A stretch of DNA of 5,691 nucleotides from Candidatus Hodarchaeota archaeon (GTDB lineage Archaea; Asgardarchaeota; Heimdallarchaeia; Hodarchaeales; Hodarchaeaceae), in NCBI GenBank assembly GCA_030589605.1, contig JAUUVJ010000295.1, forward strand, positions 1 to 5,691, read 5' to 3'. This document shows positions 1-5,304 of the stretch, piece after piece. Position numbers and translations under genes: made by a program. The notes beneath the pieces are model-generated. The model saw only the letters and a program-made list of their open reading frames with translations. It did not search any database and had not been told where the DNA came from. How positions within the stretch are numbered: the first letter of the stretch is position 1; the number at the start of each line of letters is the position of its first letter.

Positions 1-1197
1 AAAGCAATAATTGCCGTAAATACAGCTAAAAGTTTTAGTAGAGCTGGTTATAAGACATTATTAATAGATATTGATTTTGATATTCCCATCATCTTTGAAA
101 CTTTGAAATATTCATCAGAATGTAATGATATTGATAATTATCTTACTAGTAATGATTGGATTATAGATATAGAGGTGGATATCGAGGAAGCTATATCTAA
201 GCTAATTACAGTTAAAATATCAGATGAAGCTCCTTCAATTACTGTTTCTCCAAGTGGAATTTTTATCAACCAAATCCGTAAATGGCAATCATTAAACGAT
301 AAAGAAATTTCGAAGTTATTCAGACGACTAACGAAGATGTTTCGAGTAATCAAAACAGAACAATTATTTGATCTAGTTGTACTCAATTTACCTAATAGTA
401 TCACACGAGCTTCTTTCCCAATAATGAGTTCTAGTTTTTGTTTTGCCATTACTGATAATGATATTGTTTCAAATTCGCTATTAGCTGCAAATATCGATGC
501 TGTCGTAGGTACTCACCCTTTATTAAAGTTTAGCGGGGTAATTGTTGATAAATTCTTATTTGAATATCCAGAAAAAGATCAAGAAGAAATAGAAAAAATA
601 GAAGAGATAATAAGCTTACCAGTGCTAACAACATTACCATCTATTAGATCAGAAAAGTATATTATACCTGAAACTCTTATTAATTGGACTATTTACGAAA
701 AAGCATCCATTCGAAATCTCTTTGACAAATTAACCCAAAATATGGAGAAATTTGCTGAAAATCCTCGAACTATCAAGAAGAAGAAGAAACCCCTACTATA
801 TTCGCTTTTTATTGTATCAAAAGCTGGTCTTCCTCTCTTCACGCATTATTTCCTACCCCAATCAGAAATGGATGAGCTTATGACTAGCGCTGGTTTATCA
901 TCTTTGATTACCAGTGCATCCGTAATGATCGGGCAAATTATTGATAGACAGGATGAAACAAAATTAATTGAAATGAAAAAGGTAAAACTGATTATTGAAG
1001 ATTGGAGAAATTATAAAATCATCTTATTAACTTCGTTATACGAGGAATATTTACGTGAGAGTGTAAAAAAATTCGGAAGAGCGTTTATGAATAAATATGC
1101 CTCTGAAATTGATACTTTTGAAAAAATAAGTTTTGCTCCTCAATTTAGTAATATTAAAGAGTTTGTTTCCAGATTTTTCAACGAAAATCGTTCATGA
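1..1197 (+). CDS. MinD/ParA-like P-loop protein with degenerate nucleotide site, fused to a C-terminal longin/roadblock-like domain (5' end outside window)
   Basis: The frame is open from base 1 to the TGA at 1195-1197 (398 visible residues). An in-frame TTG at 103 is internal, because the residues before it are clearly homologous to MinD/ParA. Residues 1-9 (KAIIAVNTA) align with the segment after the Walker A lysine (usually KTTTAVNLA), so the window cuts the gene in the P-loop. Residues 20-25 (LLIDID) are the switch I region with its aspartates kept. Residues 123-131 (FDLVVLNLP) are the Walker B position. Residues 150-190 follow the MinD pattern of ITDND, GVIVDKF and IEEIISLPVLTTLP. A lysine-rich linker (259-263) leads to about 110 residues (265-374) of strand, helix, strand, helix pattern, read as a longin/roadblock-like domain. 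Two key residues differ: Ala replaces the Mg-binding Thr after the lysine, and Asn129 replaces the Walker B Asp, so ATP hydrolysis is doubtful. A regulatory or scaffold role at a membrane or with small GTPases is inference. MinD ancestry is fairly sure; the longin call is moderate. Confidence 0.8.
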   Translation, partial: KAIIAVNTAKSFSRAGYKTLLIDIDFDIPIIFETLKYSSECNDIDNYLTSNDWIIDIEVDIEEAISKLITVKISDEAPSITVSPSGIFINQIRKWQSLNDKEISKLFRRLTKMFRVIKTEQLFDLVVLNLPNSITRASFPIMSSSFCFAITDNDIVSNSLLAANIDAVVGTHPLLKFSGVIVDKFLFEYPEKDQEEIEKIEEIISLPVLTTLPSIRSEKYIIPETLINWTIYEKASIRNLFDKLTQNMEKFAENPRTIKKKKKPLLYSLFIVSKAGLPLFTHYFLPQSEMDELMTSAGLSSLITSASVMIGQIIDRQDETKLIEMKKVKLIIEDWRNYKIILLTSLYEEYLRESVKKFGRAFMNKYASEIDTFEKISFAPQFSNIKEFVSRFFNENRS

Positions 1198-1205
1198 GGA
1201 AGCAT

Positions 1206-1371
1206 ATGATGAGTTTAGGACTATTACAATTTCCAATGCTTATAGCTATTGTTATTTTACACTGCATGTTATTTCAATGCTTAAAGAGAGAAAAAACCTA
1301 AAGAAAGTCATCTTGATTTAAGTACATTAGAATTTGATATATCTGATGATAAGAATGATGACATACAATAA
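1206..1371 (+). CDS. Small single-helix membrane protein, apparently frameshifted at an A6 run
   Basis: ATG at 1206 has GAGG (1196-1199) six bases upstream. An in-frame ATG at 1194 overlaps the stop of the MinD-longin gene as ATGA, so translation is probably coupled either way. The frame gives MMSLGLLQFPMLIAIVILHC and onward, one hydrophobic helix (about residues 5-25) followed by KREK, then stops at TAA 1299-1301 (31 aa). If one A of the run 1291-1296 is skipped, the frame continues for 24 more residues (PKESHLDLSTLEFDISDDKN and onward) to the TAA at 1369-1371. That gives a coherent 54-aa protein with one helix and an acidic cytoplasmic-type tail, ending 11 bases before the convergent repair gene. 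Possible explanations are a homopolymer sequencing error, a real mutation, or +1 frameshifting. The coordinates given cover the corrected frame. No family is recognised. A job as membrane partner of the upstream longin protein is inferred only from the coupling. Confidence 0.5.
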
Positions 1372-1382
1372 TTTGATCATAG

Positions 1383-2327
1383 TTAAGAAAAATAGTAATC
1401 TAGATGACCAGGTTTCCCTTTATATTCCTTTACCAGTTGATCAGATGTCATAAATTCTCTTGCACGTACCGCGTCAGTTATTGCATTCCCTTTAAGCTTT
1501 GATTTTTTTGGAACTTTGCTTTCACAGATGAGGTTAACCTTGTCTAAATAGTTCTGTTCTTTTAAAACAGAAAAAATTAATTTCCAGGGTACACCAGTAC
1601 CTTTGTCGAGAGGAACATGATGTTTTTCACCTGCTTTTCCCACAACCATTCCAGAAAAATGCATCGGTAGGCGATTAATAGGCGATAGATCATTCCATGT
1701 TTGGTCAATAGCTTCTAGACGTTTGAGAACACCATCTTCAGTTGTTACAATTCCTCCTCGGGCAAAATCGTGTGAAATATCCCACGTGATAAGGCAATTA
1801 TCAATTGTGCTCGCAATTTCTACCAGAGTAAAAAAATCAGCAAAGCTATTATATTTTCCACCCACTTCAGGAGCCAATTTTGCTTTGAATCCTTTTTGCT
1901 GACGCCATTCTTCCCATTCTTTCATCACTTTCTGCACATGAGCGTTATTATGTTTTCGCTTAAAAGACCCTGCGTGAAATGTCACATGATGTCCATTCAG
2001 CCAATCTGTAACTTTTAATGTTGCTGATAAGGTTGATTTTGAATATTTTAATTTTTTTGGATCTTCTGATGTAGCAGAAATTCTATATGGGCCATGGACT
2101 GAAGTATAGCATTCTTGTAAAGAAAATTGATTTATGATGTCTTTAGATTGTTTTTCACTCGGGAAAGGAACAGTTCCAGGAATATTTGTACGTCCAATAA
2201 CACAATTGAGCAATCCAAACTCTATAGCGTTTAATCTATTTGTCTTAATCTCTTCAAATAAACCTAAAGTTTTTTCTTGTGAAAAAAATCGTGAAGTGGC
2301 TACTGTGACTCCAATTGATATGTTCAA
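1383..2327 (-). CDS. nfo: Endonuclease IV family AP endonuclease (Nfo-like, TIM barrel)
   Basis: This 314-residue protein carries the metal-ligand motifs of endonuclease IV (AP endonuclease family 2) in the right order: VHGPY (His78), TFHAGS (His118), APEVGGK (Glu154), WDISHDFARGG (Asp183, His186), MHFSG (His223), GEKHHVPL (Glu234 and His236/237) and ICESK (Glu269). The family cleaves the backbone 5' of abasic sites in base-excision repair, in the cytoplasm, with a three-zinc centre in a TIM barrel. At the site usually written DxH the visible pattern is ExH/ExxH, as in archaeal-style members. Length is slightly above the usual 280 or so. The start is TTG at 2325-2327: the following MNISIGVTVATSRF fits the first barrel strand. 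The frame stays open upstream to a TGA at 2394-2396, with no ATG or GTG. GGTG lies about 10 bases before the TTG. The gene is monocistronic and convergent with the small membrane gene. Close xylose-isomerase-like barrels are the alternative, but the full ligand set argues against them. Confidence 0.88.
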   Translation of the reverse strand: MNISIGVTVATSRFFSQEKTLGLFEEIKTNRLNAIEFGLLNCVIGRTNIPGTVPFPSEKQSKDIINQFSLQECYTSVHGPYRISATSEDPKKLKYSKSTLSATLKVTDWLNGHHVTFHAGSFKRKHNNAHVQKVMKEWEEWRQQKGFKAKLAPEVGGKYNSFADFFTLVEIASTIDNCLITWDISHDFARGGIVTTEDGVLKRLEAIDQTWNDLSPINRLPMHFSGMVVGKAGEKHHVPLDKGTGVPWKLIFSVLKEQNYLDKVNLICESKVPKKSKLKGNAITDAVRAREFMTSDQLVKEYKGKPGHLDYYFS

Positions 2328-2377
2328 TCTTTTATTACACCCAATAACTAGTTCAGGTGTTCCTACTGTCTCAAGGT

Positions 2378-2385
2378 CTATATAG
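2378..2385 (-). promoter_or_regulatory. Possible TATA box for the endonuclease IV gene
   Basis: CTATATAG on the minus strand is centred about 54 bases before the TTG start. An archaeal start site about 25 bases downstream would leave a leader of roughly 28 bases. Single short match in an AT-rich background, so weak. Confidence 0.3.
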
Positions 2386-2494
2386 ATTGTTAATCAATTT
2401 CAAAAGGTGTTAATTTTCTCACGGGGATAGAATCCTTAATTCGTTATATAAAGCTTCCAAATCAATATTAGAATATGTAAATTACTAAAAATTG

Positions 2495-2540
2495 TAAAAA
2501 AACCCTTAAAATAATACTAAAAAAAAATAAAAAAGAAAAA
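2495..2540 (-). terminator. Oligo-T terminator for the minus-strand small-gene cluster
   Basis: Read on the minus strand this is T5-C-T6-A-T9 (2540 to 2519), followed by another run of seven T at about 2501-2495. Archaeal RNA polymerase commonly terminates at such U-rich tracts without a hairpin. The position, downstream of the last minus-strand small frame and upstream of the endonuclease IV promoter, suits a transcript end for the cluster. Confidence 0.5.
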
Positions 2541-2588
2541 CTTCCTGAAAAATTGACTGTATCAACTTTTTTCGACTGAATGAGTTTT

Positions 2589-2711
2589 TTATGAAATGAA
2601 TAACAAAAAGTAGGAAGTAAGGAATGAATTAGCCTCTGATAACGGTGATAAAGTCATTAAGGTTATTAATAAAATAAAATGAAGTGAAATTTTTCGTTTG
2701 AATGATTTCAT
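2589..2711 (-). CDS. Possible small secreted peptide or remnant of a secreted-protein gene
   Basis: ATG at 2711 opens a 40-codon frame, ending at TAA 2589-2591, whose first 29 residues look like a classical Sec signal peptide. A basic start (MKSFKRK) is followed by a hydrophobic core (about residues 8-21, rich in I and L) and a polar SPLSEANS segment suited to signal-peptidase cleavage. Only about 11 hydrophobic residues follow, too few for a mature domain, so this may be the 5' remnant of a larger secreted gene or a chance frame. No clear ribosome site was found (GTGA lies nearby). Its basic-IS-hydrophobic start resembles that of the 82-aa protein encoded at 3222-2974 on the same strand. Function unknown. 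Confidence 0.3.
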   Translation of the reverse strand: MKSFKRKISLHFILLITLMTLSPLSEANSFLTSYFLLFIS

Positions 2712-2858
2712 TACAGTCACTTCTCTCAATATTTGATTTAATTTTGTCTGAGTTTTGTGCCACTTTAAAAATAATTGATATATGATTTAAAAATGCGTGT
2801 ATTTTACATTTCCTTTAAACAGAGAAAAATTTTGAAAATGAATACAATACACAATCAG

Positions 2859-2993
2859 TTAATGCTTTTGCATTCGTACTAGACCGCAGTTTGGACATAA
2901 CCATTTAGTTTTCTTGTGAAATTTCCTTTTCGATGGTTTCATTTTAATTTTTTGGGCCTTTGACTGCAAGATCTTACAACGGGGACAATACAT
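2859..2993 (-). CDS. Small basic zinc-knuckle (CPxC...CPxC) protein
   Basis: ATG at 2993 (plus ACATGG region) opens a 44-codon frame to TAA 2859-2861, beginning MYCPRCK and ending WLCPNCGLVRMQKH. The two CPxC knuckles (Cys3/Cys6 and Cys33/Cys36) form a full four-cysteine zinc-ribbon set, with 26 mostly basic residues between them (many Lys and Arg). An in-frame ATG at 3005 would add four residues. No good ribosome site is visible, and the first 20 bases overlap the end of the 82-aa secreted-protein gene in another frame. Such short, basic zinc ribbons usually bind nucleic acid or act as subunits of RNA-processing or transcription complexes; that role is family-level inference and no specific family is recognised. 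Two matched CPxC pairs in so short a frame are unlikely by chance. Confidence 0.6.
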   Translation of the reverse strand: MYCPRCKILQSKAQKIKMKPSKRKFHKKTKWLCPNCGLVRMQKH

Positions 2994-3222
2994 GGTTAAT
3001 AACATCGTTATTTGGAAATCTATAAAGAATATTCCTTGAGCTTAGTCCAACACTTAATTGAAAATCTAAAATAATCGTAGAATGGGAGGATTTGGGGATA
3101 GAAACAGACTCCTTTTCACCAATATATTCATATTTCGCTATAAGATCAGTACAGTCACTAAAAGCGTAAATAAGCATTGAAATAATAATTGAAAAAGAAA
3201 TTCTTTTATTAGATATGAGCAT
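2974..3222 (-). CDS. Small secreted or membrane-anchored protein of unknown function
   Basis: 82 residues from ATG 3222 to a stop at 2974-2976. The start MLISNKR is basic. A hydrophobic stretch (about residues 8-21, ISFSIIISMLIYAF) follows, then SDC, giving a signal peptide or anchor. Cys24 lies where a lipoprotein cysteine could be, but the residues before it do not form a normal lipobox. The remaining 58 residues are polar with alternating hydrophobics (KYEYIGEKESVSIP, STIILDFQLSV), which suggests a small extracellular beta-rich domain. A TTG at 3234 would add four residues. GAGGT at 3225-3229 lies only two bases before the ATG, which is close for a ribosome site. A TATA-like stretch (3233-3241) sits too near the start to serve it; a better candidate is AATTTAAAAC at about 3280-3290. 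The 3' end overlaps the zinc-knuckle gene by 20 bases. Could be the truncated 5' part of a longer gene. Confidence 0.45.
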   Translation of the reverse strand: MLISNKRISFSIIISMLIYAFSDCTDLIAKYEYIGEKESVSIPKSSHSTIILDFQLSVGLSSRNILYRFPNNDVINHVLSPL

Positions 3223-3314
3223 ATACCTCAACAATTATATAAGTATTTCATCGAGGACTAGTAAAAGAAGCTTTTAAGGGTTTTAAATTTTTCCTCTCTT
3301 TTTTTTTACTGAGT

Positions 3315-3377
3315 GGTGAAAAAAAGGAAGTAAATGAGAAAAATAACAAAATTAGACAAATAAATGGTGAAAAAAAG
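3315..3377 (+). repeat. Two direct copies of GGTGAAAAAAAG, 51 bp apart
   Basis: The identical 12-mer occurs at 3315-3326 and 3366-3377. The 51-base spacing equals 17 codons, and both copies read GEKK in the frame that leads into the methyltransferase-like gene. This is either a trace of duplication in a lost N-terminal coding extension or a purine-rich coincidence. Confidence 0.4.
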
Positions 3378-3410
3378 ATAGCAAAATCAAATACTAAAAC
3401 TTTCTTAATA

Positions 3411-3890
3411 ATGTGTGTTAATTCTATAATATTATCTATAATATTATCTATAATACTCGTAGAAATAAACAGGATACCTATGATCAAGGATGCCATTTTG
3501 GAGATTATTTTTCCAGAGAATCCTATTATCCCATATCCTTACAATCTTTTTGGTTTATTGATAATTGTATTAGGTTTTGCATTGATTATCTGGGCAAATT
3601 ATACACTTCTACGGAAAATTAGCCTAGAGGAACGGGAACCGTTCCATACACCATCAGCCCTTGTTCTTAACGGTCCATTTCAATTTAGCAGGAATCCAGT
3701 CTATTTATCAGTAATTATGATGGCATTCGGTCTAGCGACACTATTTGGTAGTCTAATACTTTTTATTTTACCTATTATCTTTTTCTTTGTATTCCATCGA
3801 TTTCTTATAAGGTGGGAAGAAAAGAAACTGGAAGAAACATTTGGAGAAGATTATTTAGAGTATAAAATGCGTGTTAGACGGTGGTTGTGA
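3411..3890 (+). CDS. Isoprenylcysteine carboxyl methyltransferase-like integral membrane methyltransferase
   Basis: 159 residues. The C-terminal half has the signature of the ICMT/PEMT superfamily: GPFQFSRNPVYLS (88-100, with the RNP motif near the SAM site), EEKKLEETFGEDYLEYK (136-152) and a final RVRRWL. Members methylate a small or lipid-like substrate with S-adenosylmethionine at the membrane; the substrate here cannot be told. Membrane segments are seen at about 4-18 (weak), 46-67 and 98-130 (a helical pair). ATG 3411 is the only normal start and has no ribosome site, so the message may be leaderless. The frame stays open upstream to 3243, with a lysine-rich stretch (GEKKEVNEKNNK, SNTKTFLIM) that looks coding but has no ATG, GTG or TTG, so the true N-terminus may be longer or the original start lost. 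Family call is firm; the start is not. Confidence 0.82.
   Translation: MCVNSIILSIILSIILVEINRIPMIKDAILEIIFPENPIIPYPYNLFGLLIIVLGFALIIWANYTLLRKISLEEREPFHTPSALVLNGPFQFSRNPVYLSVIMMAFGLATLFGSLILFILPIIFFFVFHRFLIRWEEKKLEETFGEDYLEYKMRVRRWL
3423..3458 (+). repeat. 12-bp tandem repeat inside the methyltransferase-like gene
   Basis: TCTATAATATTA occurs twice exactly (3423-3434, 3435-3446) and a third time as TCTATAATACTC (3447-3458). It encodes a repeated SIIL in the first membrane segment. In-frame 12-bp units can expand or shrink by slippage without breaking the frame, lengthening the helix by four residues each time. Confidence 0.85.
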
Positions 3891-3982
3891 GCAACAGCTA
3901 GCGTTACAAGTCGATTAATGGTATTTAATATAAGTTAATAGACATTGTATTGACTGAAGTATATACAAACAGGGATATAACC

Positions 3983-4041
3983 AACGATTAACGATTTTAA
4001 TTATGTCGTAATTACGAAATAAATAATGTATCATTCGTTAA
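3983..4041. repeat. Short AACGATT repeats and inverted partner upstream of the truncated membrane gene
   Basis: AACGATT is present twice in tandem (3983-3996), and TTAACGA (3988-3994) has a perfect inverted partner TCGTTAA at 4035-4041. The spacer contains TAATTATGTCGTAATTA, a near-palindrome. It lies within the 197-base gap before the GTG at 4088, where a promoter should be, so it may be a regulator site or remnant. Nothing else was seen in this gap. Confidence 0.25.
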
Positions 4042-4087
4042 AATATCTAAAATCCGAAGCTAATTCATTTTTAAAATTATAAAGATT

Positions 4088-4297
4088 GTGTCAATTTTGT
4101 CGTTAAGATTGGTACAATATTCAAATTGGTTAAGAAATACGTTTATTATCCACATTGTTATAGAATTTATTTTTGGTCTATCGTTTTTGTTAATCCCAGA
4201 CCTTTTTTCATCAGTAATAGGATGGGAACCAGAGGTATTTGAGCCTATAAATCGAATTTTCGGAGCAGTAATCGTAGGACAAACACAGGTTATATGA
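4088..4297 (+). pseudogene. Truncated N-terminal half of a small multi-helix membrane protein
   Basis: A GTG-started frame of 69 residues encodes one long hydrophobic segment (TFIIHIVIEFIFGLSFLLIP, about residues 18-37), a loop with WEPEVFEPINRIFG, and the start of a second hydrophobic segment (AVIVG). It then changes to QTQVI and stops at TGA 4295-4297. The pattern resembles four-helix small membrane proteins that carry a GW-PEVFEP-NR-FGA loop between helices 1 and 2; that resemblance is from memory and the exact family is not named. Such a protein would be about twice as long, so the gene seems cut after the loop. The stop overlaps the ATG of the next fragment, which has a quite different, basic composition. 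Start choice is uncertain: TTGs follow at 4097 and 4109. A functional short protein cannot be excluded. Confidence 0.55.
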
Positions 4298-4383
4298 AAG
4301 TATTCAAAGAACCTGATGGAAAAATCTTTGATTTTAAACCTGTCCGTGAAAAGATTAGAAGAAAAATGCATGAAATGAGATAA
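4294..4383 (+). pseudogene. Basic 29-residue C-terminal-like fragment joined to the truncated membrane gene
   Basis: ATG 4294 overlaps the preceding stop (ATGA). It encodes MKVFKEPDGKIFDFKPVREK and nine more residues (ending KMHEMR) before TAA 4381-4383. The composition is protein-like, with a turn (EPDGK) and a very basic amphipathic end helix, typical of the C-terminus of a soluble protein or the cytoplasmic tail of a membrane protein. It has no start signal of its own beyond the overlap. The likeliest reading is that deletion or recombination near 4277-4294 joined two gene pieces out of frame. A coupled mini-gene is less likely. Source gene not recognised. Confidence 0.4.
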
Positions 4384-4582
4384 AACCGCGATATGGAATT
4401 TTAATTCCCAGTAAAACTGAAGTATAAAACTTTTAACAAAGATTGAAAGAAGACTTTATACGGATTTTCATGTAAATTGTTTGTTTAACATTTTTTGAGT
4501 ACAAAATCTGTTGTATAGTAAAAATATAAATGCAAAAACAACAATAATTTCTTCAATTTTATCTGAAAAAAGAAATACTATC

Positions 4583-4629
4583 ACTAAGCGAAAATATTAA
4601 ATACTTAGCAAAAATACAAATAGCTAAGT
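4583..4629. promoter_or_regulatory. Three operator-like sites phased at 20 bp over the toxin-antitoxin promoter
   Basis: ACTAAGC (4583-4589) and ACTTAGC (4603-4609) are on the plus strand, and GCTAAGT (4623-4629) is the exact reverse complement of the second. Their centres are exactly 20 bp apart, about two helical turns, so all lie on one face of the DNA. Sites two and three form a perfect 7-bp inverted repeat with a 13-bp spacer. They bracket the predicted TATA box and start site of the AbrB-PIN operon, just where an autorepressing antitoxin would bind. AbrB/VapB autoregulation is well known for the family; that these are its sites is inference. Confidence 0.6.
4595..4603 (+). promoter_or_regulatory. 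TATA box of the AbrB-PIN operon with purine-rich BRE
   Basis: TATTAAATA is preceded by purine-rich GCGAAAA. A start about 25 bases from its centre falls near 4624-4626, giving a leader of about 12-14 bases before the TTG. The box lies between the first two operator-like sites. Confidence 0.45.
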
Positions 4630-4637
4630 GAATTGAA

Positions 4638-4877
4638 TTGACACCTGATAGTATTGTAAAAGTAACAAATCGTGGTATGATAACTATTCCTGCTAGTTTA
4701 AGAAAAAAATATGGTCTTCGGGATGGAGATCAAGTTATAGTTGTAGAGGATGAAGGAATATTAAAAATCATTCCACTTGAGAGCATTGAAAGTCTCCAAA
4801 ATCGATCTATTACGACAAAAGAAATGCTTGAAATTCTAAAAAGATCAAGAGAAGAAGAACTGGAGTTAGAAGAATAA
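4638..4877 (+). CDS. vapB: AbrB/MazE-family antitoxin (VapB-type)
   Basis: 79 residues. The N-terminal part (about 5-50) is a swapped-hairpin AbrB DNA-binding fold: VKVTNRGMITIPASLRKKYGLRDGDQ, then VIVVEDEGILKIIPL. The rest (about 55-79: NRSITTKEMLEILKRSREEE and onward) is a charged helix that in this family wraps the toxin. It would neutralise the PIN protein encoded next and, as a dimer with it, repress the shared promoter. The start is TTG 4638: an in-frame TGA at 4629-4631 rules out anything longer, the protein begins neatly before the first strand, and GTGA (4628-4631) six bases upstream can serve as a weak ribosome site. The next in-frame ATG (4677) would destroy the domain. Its stop overlaps the toxin ATG by one base. 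Confidence 0.88.
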   Translation: MTPDSIVKVTNRGMITIPASLRKKYGLRDGDQVIVVEDEGILKIIPLESIESLQNRSITTKEMLEILKRSREEELELEE

Positions 4878-5287
4878 TGACTGGAAGAATCTGTCTAGAT
4901 ACAGGGCCTCTCACACTTCACTTCACTAAAGATGAACCCAAGGAAATAACAACCCTAATGAATGACATTAAACACCAAAAATCTGAAGCTTATGTCATTT
5001 CACCGATTTTAGTTGAAGTTTTCAAGCATTTATGTGTAGCAAAAGGTAAATCGTTTGCTGAATCGAGTATAAGTGCTTTACAGAAGAATTACCCATTAAT
5101 TTTTGTATCATTAACTAATGATATTATCTTAAAGGCTGGAGGATTAAAATGTCACTATAGAAGAATACTTTCGTACTTTGATTGTCTGGTAATTGCATAT
5201 GCATTAAATGAAAGACTTGTTCTTCATACAACAGAAAAGGAATTACCATCTATACAGAATCTAAGGGTGAAGAAGTACCAATACTAA
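4877..5287 (+). CDS. vapC: PIN-domain ribonuclease toxin (VapC-type)
   Basis: 136 residues, the usual VapC size. The PIN acidic residues are in place: Asp8 in ICLDTGPL, Glu47 in ILVEVFKH, Asp102 in YFDCLVIAYAL, and Glu120 in HTTEKEL where Asp is more common (TTDKEL type). The family is a Mg-dependent endoribonuclease that cuts tRNA, rRNA or mRNA and arrests growth when freed from its antitoxin; the target here is unknown. The ATG at 4877-4879 shares one base with the antitoxin stop (TAATGA), so the two are translated in a coupled way, and GGAG (4862-4865) lies upstream inside the antitoxin gene. With the active-site residues present the toxin is probably functional. Confidence 0.88.
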   Translation: MTGRICLDTGPLTLHFTKDEPKEITTLMNDIKHQKSEAYVISPILVEVFKHLCVAKGKSFAESSISALQKNYPLIFVSLTNDIILKAGGLKCHYRRILSYFDCLVIAYALNERLVLHTTEKELPSIQNLRVKKYQY

Positions 5288-5304
5288 TTTTTCTAACAAC
5301 TCTT

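Larger units (their letters stand above)
2394..2858. other. AT-rich spacer between the repair gene and the minus-strand small-gene cluster
   Basis: About 465 bases without a well-supported gene. They contain an oligo-T tract on the minus strand (2495-2540) and a 40-codon signal-peptide-like frame (2589-2711). The plus strand has only very short frames, for example 27 codons from 2703. The minus strand next to the 40-codon frame has another open frame rich in F and L, which is explained by the T-rich composition. No RNA gene or mobile-element end was recognised. Confidence 0.6.

Noticed and set aside
138..449. 103-codon minus-strand frame
   Set aside because: Lies opposite the MinD-like coding region, whose protein has clear family motifs; no motif in the antisense product.
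1133..1321. 62-codon plus-strand frame across the end of the MinD-longin gene
   Set aside because: Starts inside the longin gene in another frame and competes with the better-signalled 1194/1206 frame.
2134..2385. 83-codon plus-strand frame
   Set aside because: Antisense shadow of the endonuclease IV gene.
2703..2786. 27-codon plus-strand frame (MISLQSLLSIFDL and onward)
   Set aside because: No ribosome site and no motif; overlaps the signal-peptide-like frame on the other strand.
3299..3307. Plus-strand T9 run as a terminator
   Set aside because: No plus-strand gene lies upstream within range; it precedes the methyltransferase-like gene and falls in its open upstream frame.
3423..3458. 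CRISPR-like repeat
   Set aside because: Contiguous 12-bp units without spacers; a coding tandem repeat.
3248..3496. 82-codon minus-strand frame
   Set aside because: Antisense to the start of the methyltransferase-like gene; hydrophobic only because of AT-rich repeats.
4060..4371. 103-codon minus-strand frame
   Set aside because: Antisense to the truncated membrane gene and tail fragment, which have better protein-like composition; no motif seen.
4395..4408. GGAATT-TT-AATTCC mini-hairpin
   Set aside because: Loop of two bases (or a 4-bp stem with a larger loop) is too weak to call a terminator, and AT palindromes are expected in this composition.
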